From NCBI RefSeq assembly GCF_000186265.1, contig NC_014934.1:3038001-3102000 (forward strand): a stretch of DNA of 64,000 nt. Direction: 5' to 3'. Below are positions 19,566-27,602 of the stretch, piece by piece. The position numbers and the translations under genes were made by a program. The DNA is from Cellulophaga algicola DSM 14237. GTDB taxonomy: Bacteria > Bacteroidota > Bacteroidia > Flavobacteriales > Flavobacteriaceae. The notes beneath the pieces were generated by a model. It did not search any database and was not told the origin of the DNA. It saw only the letters and a program-made list of their open reading frames with translations. Positions within the stretch are counted from its first letter, which is position 1, and each line of letters starts with the position of its first letter.

Positions 19566-20505
19566 CTATAAGAATTTTTTTAATTCGGTATGGTCGTTTC
19601 TGTTGTGATTCATAATAGGTTCTAATTAGTAATTCCATCACAATACCTATTGTAAATAGTTGAATACCAGCCAATATAAACATCAATCCAAAAATTAATA
19701 ATGGACGATTGCCAATATCTTCACCCATTAACTTAACGACAAGTAGATAGATGTTTATTGCGCCACCTAAAAGCATAAGTAAAACTCCGAAAATTCCGAA
19801 TAAGTGAATAGGTCTTTGAAAGTATTTACGAATGAATAATAACAACATCATATCTGCAATTACTTTAAATACTCTTTCTAAACCATATTTAGAAACCCCT
19901 GCATGTCTTGCATGATGTTTTACAGGTACCTGCTTAATTTGTGCGCCTTCTAAATAGGCTAGCAACGTTATAAAGCGATGCATTTCTCCGTATAAATTTA
20001 GATCTTTTGCAATATCTTTAGTAAATACCTTTAAGGCACAACCATTATCCTTTATGTCTAATTTAGTCACACGACGAACTAAAAAATTTGCAATTTTAGA
20101 AGGGATTTTCTTTACTAAAGAATCTTTTCTTTTTTGACGAATACCAGTAATTAAATCATATTCTCCTTCAATCGCATAAGAAAGCATTTGAGGAATATCA
20201 CTAGGGTCATTCTGTAAATCGCCATCCATAGTGATAATGTATTCTCCTTCTGCATAATCTATTCCTGCGGCCAAGGCTAAACTTTGTCCGTAGTTTTTCT
20301 TTAATTCTATTAAATGAACTTTGCTATCGTTCATTTTTTTAACCATCATGCGTGTTGCATCTGTAGAGAAATCATCTATGTAAATGATCTGATAAGAATA
20401 CCCAACCAGACTTTCATGGATTTTTTCGGTAAGTAAAACAACATTGTCTTCTTCATTATATAAAGGAACAACAATAGAAAGAAGCGCGTTAGTTAAAACA
20501 GTCAT
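19549..20505 (-). CDS. GT2-family polyprenyl-phosphate glycosyltransferase (DPM1/GtrB/ArnC-like)
   Basis: A 318-residue enzyme: a GT-A domain (1-225) beginning LLSIVVPLYNEEDNV, with the DxD-like MDGDLQNDP motif and the acceptor region KVFTKD..., followed by two C-terminal membrane helices (about 235-290: LFGIFGVLLMLLGGAINIYLL and LLIFGLMFILAGIQLFTIG). This layout is that of the GtrB/ArnC-type enzymes that charge undecaprenyl phosphate with a sugar on the cytoplasmic side. It precedes and overlaps the flippase-like gene and is convergent with the PAP2-GT39 pair, giving the full set for periplasmic sugar transfer. The -7 element is at 20525-20532. Confidence 0.92.
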   Translation of the reverse strand: MTVLTNALLSIVVPLYNEEDNVVLLTEKIHESLVGYSYQIIYIDDFSTDATRMMVKKMNDSKVHLIELKKNYGQSLALAAGIDYAEGEYIITMDGDLQNDPSDIPQMLSYAIEGEYDLITGIRQKRKDSLVKKIPSKIANFLVRRVTKLDIKDNGCALKVFTKDIAKDLNLYGEMHRFITLLAYLEGAQIKQVPVKHHARHAGVSKYGLERVFKVIADMMLLLFIRKYFQRPIHLFGIFGVLLMLLGGAINIYLLVVKLMGEDIGNRPLLIFGLMFILAGIQLFTIGIVMELLIRTYYESQQKRPYRIKKILIGDKAQ

Positions 20506-20524
20506 AGTAATTAAATTGAAGCTG

Positions 20525-20532
20525 CAAATTTA
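20525..20532 (-). promoter_or_regulatory. Flavobacterial -7 element for the GT2/flippase pair
   Basis: The minus strand reads TAAATTTG, matching TAnnTTTG, 19 nt upstream of the ATG at 20505. Confidence 0.5.
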
Positions 20533-20538
20533 TGCTTT

Positions 20539-21621
20539 TTATTTAAGTTCCTTTTGGTGTATCGCCAACAATTGCTCTGCAGCAACAAATGGGGACACTT
20601 TTGCATTCATAACCTGTACTGTAAGTTGTTTTAGTTGTTCTTGTATGGCATCATCTTCATAAAATCGTATTTTTAGATTGTCTTCTATAGTTTGAAGTAA
20701 CCAAAATTTATTTTGATACTTTCTCTTTTCATACATCGAATTTAAAGTTGCTTTTTTAAAATTTATAATGGTTTGCCAGACTTCAGAAATACCTTCGTTT
20801 TCTAAAGCGGAACATTGCAATACCATAGGAATCCAGCCATTTTCTTTTGGCGGATAAAAGTGTAGGGCTCTAGTAAATTCTATGCTTGCTAGTTTGGTTG
20901 CTTGTTTATTTTTTCCGTCGGCTTTATTGATGACAATAGTATCCGTCATTTCCATAATGCCTCTTTTTATTCCTTGTAACTCATCTCCGGCTCCAGCAAG
21001 TTTTAGTAATAAAAAAAAATCGACCATGCCATGTACTGCTGTTTCACTTTGGCCAACACCAACAGTTTCAATTAAAATAACATCAAAGTTGGCAGCTTCA
21101 CATAAAATAATAGATTCCCTTGTTTTTCTTGCAACGCCTCCTAAAGAATCTCCTGAAGGAGATGGTCTTATAAAGGCATTCTCATCTTTAACCAAAGCCT
21201 CCATTCTTGTTTTGTCTCCTAAAATACTTCCGCTACTTAAAGAGCTCGTTGGATCTACTGCCAGAACAGCTACTTTTTTACCTATACCCGTAAGGTATTT
21301 GCCTAAAGCTTCAATAAATGTGCTTTTACCTACACCTGGCACTCCTGTGATACCTACTCGTAAGGTGTTTTTTTTATTTGAAATACAAGCTTCAATTATT
21401 TGATTGGCTTGTGCTAAATGTGTTCTATTCTTACTTTCAACTAAGGTAATAGCTCTACTTAGTGCTATTTTATCTCCGCTATTAATATCTTGAATTAGGC
21501 TAGCTACAGACGGTTGTTTTTTTCTAAAGTTTTTTATTCTAGCAATAGAAGCTTCATTAGAAATAGCATTAAGATGTATTCCCTCTTTTTCTTCTAGAGC
21601 TGATTTTTTATTTTTTTTCAA
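20539..21621 (-). CDS. meaB: Methylmalonyl-CoA mutase-associated GTPase MeaB
   Basis: A G3E P-loop GTPase of the MeaB/ArgK type that protects and loads the B12-dependent methylmalonyl-CoA mutase. The 360-residue protein has Walker A GVTGVPGVGKST-like sequence (GITGVPGVGKSTFIEAL), AVDPTSSLSSGSILGDKTRM, the switch ETVGVGQSE and the NKAD guanine-specificity motif. The start is TTG at 21621; no ATG precedes the conserved domain. A B12 adenosyltransferase at 36310 in the same window fits a cobalamin-dependent mutase elsewhere in the genome. Confidence 0.95.
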   Translation of the reverse strand: MKKNKKSALEEKEGIHLNAISNEASIARIKNFRKKQPSVASLIQDINSGDKIALSRAITLVESKNRTHLAQANQIIEACISNKKNTLRVGITGVPGVGKSTFIEALGKYLTGIGKKVAVLAVDPTSSLSSGSILGDKTRMEALVKDENAFIRPSPSGDSLGGVARKTRESIILCEAANFDVILIETVGVGQSETAVHGMVDFFLLLKLAGAGDELQGIKRGIMEMTDTIVINKADGKNKQATKLASIEFTRALHFYPPKENGWIPMVLQCSALENEGISEVWQTIINFKKATLNSMYEKRKYQNKFWLLQTIEDNLKIRFYEDDAIQEQLKQLTVQVMNAKVSPFVAAEQLLAIHQKELK

Positions 21622-21750
21622 GGAGATAATTGGTGTTTTATAGAAAAATAAGGCTTTTTACTAAACATTCACACAAATTTAATAATTCATTTTTCGTCAG
21701 TGATTGTTCTATTAGTATATTATGGTCTTAAACTATTAAAATAAATTGAA

Positions 21751-22176
21751 ATGAAAACAATATTCGAATCAAGTGCAACAAATACAGGTGGTAGGTCTGG
21801 TCATGTAACTACGGAAGGCGGACTAATTGATTTAGATGTGAAAATGCCGAACGGCAAAGATCCTATCGAAGAAAAATATACAAATCCAGAACAATTATTC
21901 GCTGCAGCCTATTCTACCTGTTTTGCGGGTGCCTTGCAAGCTGTAGCTAAAGAAAACGGAGTAGATGATTTAGGTGATTTTAGTGTTACCGCTATTATTG
22001 GTTTTGGTAAAGATGAAGATGGTTTTAATATCGAAGCAACTTTAGATGCTTATTTACCTACTGTGGATAAAGAAAAAGGAGAAGAGCTAATTAATGCAGC
22101 TCATGAAATTTGCCCTTATAGCAAAGCTACCAGAGATAATATTACTGTAAATCTTAATTTGCTTTTAGACGAATAA
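21751..22176 (+). CDS. ohr: Organic hydroperoxide resistance protein, Ohr subfamily
   Basis: Reduces organic hydroperoxides with a reactive Cys pair, recharged by lipoylated proteins. The 141-residue product has the N-terminal ATNTGGRSGHVTTEGG, the peroxidatic cysteine in AAYSTCFAGAL and the resolving cysteine in HEICPYSKATRDN. The RSG.V and CPYSKATR motifs are diagnostic of Ohr rather than OsmC. The gene is monocistronic, divergent from meaB, and ends at a terminator. No MarR-type OhrR regulator is seen next to it. Confidence 0.93.
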   Translation: MKTIFESSATNTGGRSGHVTTEGGLIDLDVKMPNGKDPIEEKYTNPEQLFAAAYSTCFAGALQAVAKENGVDDLGDFSVTAIIGFGKDEDGFNIEATLDAYLPTVDKEKGEELINAAHEICPYSKATRDNITVNLNLLLDE

Positions 22177-22205
22177 AAATTTACAACTCAGTTTACTAAA
22201 AATAA

Positions 22206-22228
22206 AGCCCGATTATTCGGGTTTTTTT
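22206..22228. terminator. Bidirectional intrinsic terminator between ohr and the aldose epimerase gene
   Basis: Stem CCCGA (22208-22212) / TCGGG (22217-22221) flanked by AAA and T7, between two convergent genes. Confidence 0.75.
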
Positions 22229-23129
22229 ATGCTTTGAATCTAAATATAGATTGGTTAAAATATTTTTCTCCTTTGTTTAAAACACTCGACGGGAAATTGG
22301 GTTGATTAGGAGCATCAGGATAGTTTTGTGTTTCAAAACAGATAGATCCTGTAGTTTCTGGCGTGTAAATGACTACTGCAGCTTGGTTGGTTGTTACTTC
22401 TAAAGTAATTCCGGAAATTGCAGAATGTACTGATGCGCAAATTTCTTTACGCTTATCAATTACAAAAGGAGTATCTAGGCGTGTTGTGTTTATTTTTTTA
22501 TTTTCTAAGAAATCATACTTGGTATGCGCAACTTCAGTTAGTTTCCCCGTAGGGATAAGGTTGTCATACGTATCTAGAATTTTAGTACAATCTAATTGTA
22601 AGTCGTAATGGTTTATTTCGGCTGTGTTGTCTAATTTAAAGTATGAGTGATTTGTTAAATTAACTACTGTTTTTTGATCAGTTGTGGCTTCATGGGTAAC
22701 AATTAAAGCATTGTCTTCTAAAGTATACGTAACGCTTACTTTTAAAGTACCAGGATAGCCTTCTTCCAGGTGTTCACTTATATATGAAAGTTTTATAAAT
22801 GGATTACCTCCGTGATTAACTTCATCAACTTTAAAATACTTCTTATTAAAACCTGCGGAACCACCATGTAGGTGAACACCTTTTTCTTCTTGTATAGGGT
22901 ATATTTTTTTATCAAGAGTAAATTCTCCTTTAGAGATTCTTCCTGCATAACGCCCAATACACGCACCTAAAAACATAGGATTGTCTAAGTAGTCTTTAGG
23001 TTGTTCAAAACCAACGACCATATTGGTAGGATTGCCGTTTTTATCTTTTACAATAATCTTTTGAATAATGGCGCCAAAATCTAGAACAGTAAGTTCAATC
23101 TTGTTATTTTTAATAGTATTTTGAATCAA
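22227..23129 (-). CDS. Aldose 1-epimerase (galactose mutarotase)
   Basis: Interconverts alpha and beta anomers of hexoses. Family motifs visible are LDFGAIIQ near the N-terminus, FLGACIGRYAGRISKGEF, GVHLHGGSAGFNKK (with the His), NLTNHSYFKL (catalytic His) and the C-terminal VIYTPETTGSICFETQNYPDAPN (catalytic Glu region). I placed the start at the TTG at 23129, giving 300 residues beginning close to the conserved domain. The frame stays open to an ATG at 23216, but the 29 extra residues (rich in Asn, Lys and Phe) are unlike family N-termini and would leave a single base between this gene and the divergent sigma factor gene, with no room for promoters. Family assignment is firm and the start is uncertain. 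Confidence 0.88.
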   Translation of the reverse strand: MIQNTIKNNKIELTVLDFGAIIQKIIVKDKNGNPTNMVVGFEQPKDYLDNPMFLGACIGRYAGRISKGEFTLDKKIYPIQEEKGVHLHGGSAGFNKKYFKVDEVNHGGNPFIKLSYISEHLEEGYPGTLKVSVTYTLEDNALIVTHEATTDQKTVVNLTNHSYFKLDNTAEINHYDLQLDCTKILDTYDNLIPTGKLTEVAHTKYDFLENKKINTTRLDTPFVIDKRKEICASVHSAISGITLEVTTNQAAVVIYTPETTGSICFETQNYPDAPNQPNFPSSVLNKGEKYFNQSIFRFKA

Positions 23130-23217
23130 AGCTGAAAAATTTATAAACAAATTTAAACTTTTTTGCAACACTTTAATAATGCTATCGTCTTTAAGGTAAC
23201 AACAATTATAAACCATC

Positions 23218-23775
23218 TTGGAAAAAGTGCTAAAATTCCAAACAGTTCTAATAGAACAATGTAAGGCTAACGATCGTAGAGCGCAAATGAAGCTTTATGA
23301 AAAGTACTGTGATGGCATGTACTGTGTCGTGATGCGGTATTTGCAAAATAGTGATGATGCAGAAGACGTTTTGCAGGAATCATTTATTAAAGCATTTTTG
23401 AAAATAGATCAGTTTAAAGGAGAAGTGACCTTTGGTGCATGGCTAAAAAAAATTGTTATTCATAAATGTATAGATTTTTTAAAGGCTAAGCGTAATGCAC
23501 ATATTTCGATAGAAGAGAATGAATTGCTTCTTGTTGAAGATGACGATTGGGATGTAGAAGTATCAATAACCATTGAGGAAGTGCGAACAGCTATTCATAC
23601 CATTTCAGAAAAATATAGGTATGTTCTACTGCTCTATTTAATGGAAGGATATGATCATTCAGAAATTTCTCAGATTTTGAATATTCAGGAAACCACTTGT
23701 AGAACACAACTAATGAGAGGTAAAGCTTATTTAAAAGAACATTTAATAAAAAATAAATATGAATCAAGATCTTAG
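23218..23775 (+). CDS. ECF-type RNA polymerase sigma factor (sigma-70 family)
   Basis: A 185-residue sigma factor with region 2 (about 20-90: MKLYEKYCDGMYCVVMRYLQ, DAEDVLQESFIKAF, FGAWLKKIVIHKCIDFLKA) and region 4 (about 120-175: YVLLLYLMEGYDHSEISQIL, CRTQLMRGKAYLKE). It starts with TTG at 23218, the first usable codon upstream of region 2. It overlaps the next gene, a membrane protein that is probably its anti-sigma factor, by 17 nt. This layout is typical for flavobacterial ECF sigma factors answering envelope signals. Confidence 0.93.
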   Translation: MEKVLKFQTVLIEQCKANDRRAQMKLYEKYCDGMYCVVMRYLQNSDDAEDVLQESFIKAFLKIDQFKGEVTFGAWLKKIVIHKCIDFLKAKRNAHISIEENELLLVEDDDWDVEVSITIEEVRTAIHTISEKYRYVLLLYLMEGYDHSEISQILNIQETTCRTQLMRGKAYLKEHLIKNKYESRS

Positions 23776-24343
23776 AAACCTTTTTAAAGAAACACCTGAA
23801 AAGGAGGGTTATAGCTTAAATTCTGGTCATAAGGAACGTTTTGCTAATCGCTTAGATCAAGAATTGCCTAAAAAGACAATTGTACCCATTTTATTTTTTA
23901 TGAAAATTGCAGCCACGGTATTAATCATGATTGGCGTAGGTGTTTATTTCTATGCCAGTAATCGGGTTGAGATTATGGTCGAAAACCCAAGCGTAGTGGG
24001 GTTAGCTGAAAAATCTGAAATTCAAGAGATTTCTTTAGGTGATTTATCACCTGATCTTAAAAAAGTAGAGAACTATTATTTGGCAACTATCAACCTAGAG
24101 TTGGCAAAATTAGAAGTATCTAAAGAGAATAAAGGATTGGTAGAAGGTTTTATGGAACGATTAGCAGAATTGAATAAAGAGTACCAAGGCCTCAATAAAG
24201 AATTAAATGCCATTGGGCCAAATGATCAAACTATTTCAGCGCTAATACAAAATTTACAGTTGCGTTTACAGTTGTTGCAGAAATTAAAGAACAAGTTAAC
24301 CGAATTAAAATCATCAAAAAATGAAACAGCAATCAGTATATAA
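23759..24343 (+). CDS. Probable anti-sigma factor, single-pass membrane protein
   Basis: A 194-residue protein with a short cytoplasmic N-terminus containing an FKETPEKEGYSLNSGHKERFANRLD segment, one membrane helix (about 47-66: ILFFMKIAATVLIMIGVGVYFYA) and a charged helical C-terminus (about 100-190, coiled-coil-like, rich in Leu, Lys and Glu). I recognise no named domain. Position and topology, directly coupled to the sigma factor upstream and to the DUF4097-like gene downstream (23-nt overlap), point to an anti-sigma role. The confidence reflects that this is context rather than homology. Confidence 0.7.
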   Translation: MNQDLRNLFKETPEKEGYSLNSGHKERFANRLDQELPKKTIVPILFFMKIAATVLIMIGVGVYFYASNRVEIMVENPSVVGLAEKSEIQEISLGDLSPDLKKVENYYLATINLELAKLEVSKENKGLVEGFMERLAELNKEYQGLNKELNAIGPNDQTISALIQNLQLRLQLLQKLKNKLTELKSSKNETAISI

Positions 24344-25847
24344 ACTAGTATTCATATTCTTATGCATAGTAACTTCTGGGAACGCTCAAAAGCAGACTAA
24401 AACCTATCTTGAAAATTTTAATGTAAAGGAGAATGCTATAATCAATATCAATACATCACATACCGATATTGAATTTGAGACGTGGGATAAAAACCAAATA
24501 GAAATAGAAGTAGTAATAGAAATAGAAGGAGCTTCTAATAATGATATGGCAAGTTATTTTAAGCAAAACGAACTGAATATTGCAGGAAATAGTAGTCAAA
24601 TAACCATTACTTCGGGAACACAGAATTCTTGGACGGCGCTTCATACTCCAGGCGCATTTAAAAGTTCATGGGATGCTAATGAATTTGAATTACCAGAGAT
24701 AGGTGAGCTGCCAGAAATAGAGCATTTAGCGCTTATGTTAGATTCTCTTGAATTTCCTGAAATTCCTAGAATAAATGTTCCAGAATTTGATTTAGAAGCG
24801 TTTAAGAAAGACGGTGACGTTTATATGAAAAAATGGCAAACAGCATTTGATGCAGGTTTTTCTGAAAAAGATAGGAAAGCATTTAGCGAATTAGAAAAAA
24901 AGGTGGAAGCAGAGCATCAGAAAGCAGAAAAAATAAGACTTGAAATGATGAGCACCAGAGAGAAAGCGTATGAAGAGCGCAGGGCAAAATTAACTGCTGC
25001 ACGAGCTGAACGTTTTGGTGAATTAGAAGAAAGAAAAGAGTATTTAGAAGAGCGTAGGGCAGCGTATAAAGAAAAGCGAGGAGCAATGCTTGAGGAGTTA
25101 AAAGAAAAATCGGAATATAAAAAGCAGCAATTTGCAGGTAGAAGAACAGATACTATACTGAGTGACGCGATATCGTTTGGCTATTACACGATGCCAAATG
25201 TATATTACCAGTCGTCTAATGCGAAGGGTGTTAATTCTAAAATAAAAGTAAAAAAACATATAAAAATAAAAATGCCCAAGTCTGTAACCCTTAAAATGAA
25301 CATACGCCATGGAGAGGTTAAGCTTGCAGCGAATACCAAAAATATTCAAGGAACTTTTGCGTATTCAGGATTGTATGCCAATAGTATTGATGGCGATCAA
25401 ACGCAAATTGATGTTTCATACTCACCTGTAAACATTCAAAATTGGAATTACGGTAAATTAAAAGTGAGTTATTCAGATAATGTTTCTATAAATACAGTCA
25501 AGAATTTAACACTAAGTGCTACGTCTTCAGAGGTCACAATTGCGCATTTATTAAAAAATATTTTTGCTAAAAATAACTTCGGTTCCTTAAAAATAAATGA
25601 GGTTAGTAAAGATTATTCGGCAATAGATGTATCTGTACAGAACGGAGCGCTAAAGTGTAAAATACCAAAATCCCCATTTACAATTACGGTAAATGAGGAG
25701 AGTTCTAAAGTAATAGCACCTACATCATTAAATTTAGTAAAGACTAAAAATGATAAAACTACCCTAAGTAAAGGGTATTATCTTTCTAAAAATACAGATA
25801 AGACCTTTACTGTTAATGCTAAATACAGTGAAGTGGTGCTAGAGTAG
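24321..25847 (+). CDS. Secreted DUF4097-like beta-repeat protein with a long charged helical insertion
   Basis: A 508-residue protein with a signal peptide (LVFIFLCIVTSGNAQ, cleavage near residue 22). The N-terminal part (24-100: LENFNVKENAIININTSHTDIEFETWDKNQIEIEV) and the C-terminal part (about 315-505) consist of the short beta strands of DUF4097-type adhesin-like beta-helix proteins. Between them (about 165-275) lies a very charged helical stretch with repeated EERRAKL and EERKEYLEERRAAYKEKRG type segments, probably a coiled coil. The gene overlaps the anti-sigma gene, so it is likely an operon member and perhaps the output of that sigma pathway. Function unknown. Confidence 0.75.
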   Translation: MKQQSVYKLVFIFLCIVTSGNAQKQTKTYLENFNVKENAIININTSHTDIEFETWDKNQIEIEVVIEIEGASNNDMASYFKQNELNIAGNSSQITITSGTQNSWTALHTPGAFKSSWDANEFELPEIGELPEIEHLALMLDSLEFPEIPRINVPEFDLEAFKKDGDVYMKKWQTAFDAGFSEKDRKAFSELEKKVEAEHQKAEKIRLEMMSTREKAYEERRAKLTAARAERFGELEERKEYLEERRAAYKEKRGAMLEELKEKSEYKKQQFAGRRTDTILSDAISFGYYTMPNVYYQSSNAKGVNSKIKVKKHIKIKMPKSVTLKMNIRHGEVKLAANTKNIQGTFAYSGLYANSIDGDQTQIDVSYSPVNIQNWNYGKLKVSYSDNVSINTVKNLTLSATSSEVTIAHLLKNIFAKNNFGSLKINEVSKDYSAIDVSVQNGALKCKIPKSPFTITVNEESSKVIAPTSLNLVKTKNDKTTLSKGYYLSKNTDKTFTVNAKYSEVVLE

Positions 25848-25848
25848 T

Positions 25849-26514
25849 TTAATGATTACCTTTCTTTATTAGTTCAGGAAATTTACTTTGAAATTTTTTC
25901 AACCTAGGTACAGAGACACCTCTTATGTAAGAATTGTCAGGGTGTTTTTTTTCATAATCTTGATGGTAATCTTCTGCATCATAAAAGATATCAAATTTGG
26001 TAACCTCTGTAGCTAATGGCTTATTGTAGACCTTATCATTTTTTAATTTAGTCATATAAGCTTCAATAATTTTTTTCTCATTGTCATTTTTATAAAAGGC
26101 AATAGATCTATATTGTTTTCCCATATCTGGGCGCTGACCATCTACAGTTGTTGGGTCATGAGAGCCAAAGTATACCTTCACTAAAGTTTCAAAACTTACT
26201 TCTTTAGGATTATAATAAATTTTTACGGCCTCTGCATGTGTAGTCCTGCCGTAACCAACGGCCTCATACGTAGGGTTTTTTTCTTTTCCTCCAGAATAAC
26301 CAGAAACAACTTCTTTAACACCCTTGACACTTTCAAATATAGCTTCTACACACCAGAAACAGCCACTCGCAAAATATGCAGTTTCATAAGAAGACAAATC
26401 TTGAGCAGGAACCTCGCTATGTATGGGCGTAATTTGTTTGTCTTTTATTTTTGATTGGCAGCTCGTAGTAACCAATGCTAGGAGTGCAATAGATGTAATT
26501 TGTAAATATTTCAT
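25849..26514 (-). CDS. msrA: Peptide-methionine (S)-S-oxide reductase MsrA, lipoprotein form
   Basis: Repairs oxidised methionine in proteins. The 221-residue protein has a lipoprotein signal ending LALVTTSCQSK, so it acts in the periplasm or envelope. The catalytic motif is FASGCFWCVEAIFE, followed by GVKEVVSGYSGG, GRTTHAEAVKIYYNP, FGSHDPTTVDGQRPDMGKQYRS and a C-terminal AEDYHQDY. All are MsrA hallmarks. No MsrB domain is fused. It is convergent with the DUF4097-like gene, 1 nt apart. Confidence 0.95.
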   Translation of the reverse strand: MKYLQITSIALLALVTTSCQSKIKDKQITPIHSEVPAQDLSSYETAYFASGCFWCVEAIFESVKGVKEVVSGYSGGKEKNPTYEAVGYGRTTHAEAVKIYYNPKEVSFETLVKVYFGSHDPTTVDGQRPDMGKQYRSIAFYKNDNEKKIIEAYMTKLKNDKVYNKPLATEVTKFDIFYDAEDYHQDYEKKHPDNSYIRGVSVPRLKKFQSKFPELIKKGNH

Positions 26515-26597
26515 AGTGTTTTTTATTATTAGTGGTATATCTTTAAATTTACTTACGGAGTGCTGCTTACCTAAGTTGTTAATTATATATTAAATTT

Positions 26598-27556
26598 TAG
26601 AGGTCAGTAGCTAACTTCGTATCTTGATACTCAGTAAATATATTAAATTATGGATATTTTCAAGGGTCAAAATCTTCTAGAGTTCTCTGATTGCTTCAAA
26701 ACGGACAATGATTGCAAAGAATATTTAGCAAATATTAAGTCTAAAACCCCTTTTAAATGTTCTAGATGCAATCATATAGCCTGTCAAACACGTGCTGATT
26801 TCTCTAGGCAATGTAATATTTGTAGACATACAGAATCCGCAACAGCAGATACATTATTTCACAAGGTAAAGTTTGGTGTTCGCAAAGCATTTTTTATTTG
26901 TTTTGAGATGGCTACAAGCACGAAAAGCTTATCTGCAAGTTATATGGGAGTACGTTACGGAGTAACAGAAAAAACAGCTAGACTTTTTATGCTTAAGGTC
27001 AGAGAAGCTATGTCTTCGAGTGGGAATAATCCTATGGACGGAGTTGTTCATGTAGATGAATTTGTTTTAGGGGGCAGAGAAGAAACAAAAGTTGGCAGAA
27101 GCTACAATGCTAAGAAAAAGAAGGCGGTTACAGCTGTTCAGCTTACAGAAGATGGAAAGGTAAAAAGAATGTATGCTATGAAAATAGATGATTTTTCAGC
27201 ACAATCCTTACAATATATTTTTGTCAACCATATCAGCCGAAACGCAAAGATTACTACAGATAAATGGAGAGGCTATAGTCCTATTGCAAAGGCTTACGAC
27301 ATCACACAAATAGAAAGTAATGGAGGGTTAAATTTTAAAGCGCTTCATACAATGATACATCAGGTTAAATCTTGGATAAGAACAACTTATTCTTGGGTTA
27401 GTGACAATAATTTAAATAGATATTTCAATGAATTTTGTTTTAGAATAAGCAGATCTCAAAGTAAAGCTACAATATTCAATAATCTTATTGTTAAAATGGT
27501 CAATAATGATAAAATCAATCAAGCTGAATTAATAAGTAATTAACTACTGACCTCTA
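26598..27556 (+). mobile_element. Complete IS1595-family insertion sequence, 959 bp
   Basis: The ends are imperfect terminal inverted repeats: the left end reads TAGAGGTCAGTAGCTAA (26598-26614) and the reverse complement of the right end reads TAGAGGTCAGTAGTTAA, one mismatch in 17. Directly outside is an 8-bp direct repeat, TTAAATTT at 26590-26597 and 27557-27564, the target-site duplication length expected for IS1595. It holds one intact transposase gene. The preserved duplication and intact frame suggest a recent insertion. It lies 46 nt upstream of the M23 peptidase start codon, so it may affect that gene's expression. Confidence 0.93.
26650..27543 (+). CDS. IS1595-family transposase (ISXO2-like DDE domain)
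   Basis: A 297-residue transposase. The N-terminal zinc ribbon is visible (CSRCNHIACQ...CNICRH, about residues 38-60), followed by a helix-turn-helix-like region with ATSTKSLSASYMGVRYGVTEKTARL. The DDE-type ISXO2 catalytic domain follows, with VVHVDEFVLGGREE (first Asp), TTDKWRGYSP (second Asp) and WIRTTYSWVSDNNLNRYFNEFCFRIS near the C-terminus, in which the catalytic Glu is expected. Length is normal and no frameshift is seen. Confidence 0.92.
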   Translation: MDIFKGQNLLEFSDCFKTDNDCKEYLANIKSKTPFKCSRCNHIACQTRADFSRQCNICRHTESATADTLFHKVKFGVRKAFFICFEMATSTKSLSASYMGVRYGVTEKTARLFMLKVREAMSSSGNNPMDGVVHVDEFVLGGREETKVGRSYNAKKKKAVTAVQLTEDGKVKRMYAMKIDDFSAQSLQYIFVNHISRNAKITTDKWRGYSPIAKAYDITQIESNGGLNFKALHTMIHQVKSWIRTTYSWVSDNNLNRYFNEFCFRISRSQSKATIFNNLIVKMVNNDKINQAELISN

Positions 27557-27602
27557 TTAAATTTAATTGCTTAGGCTATACATAATCATTTGTTGTAAAT
27601 AT

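Noticed and set aside
20882-21403. 173-codon frame antisense to meaB
   Set aside because: It is the reverse complement of the strongly conserved GTPase region of meaB, which constrains the sequence enough to keep the other strand open.
22227-23216. Longer start for the aldose epimerase gene at the ATG at 23216
   Set aside because: The 29 added residues do not match the family and would leave a single base before the divergent sigma factor gene.
24883-25349. Minus-strand frames opposite the DUF4097-like gene
   Set aside because: They come from the low-complexity Glu/Arg/Lys-rich coding region on the plus strand.
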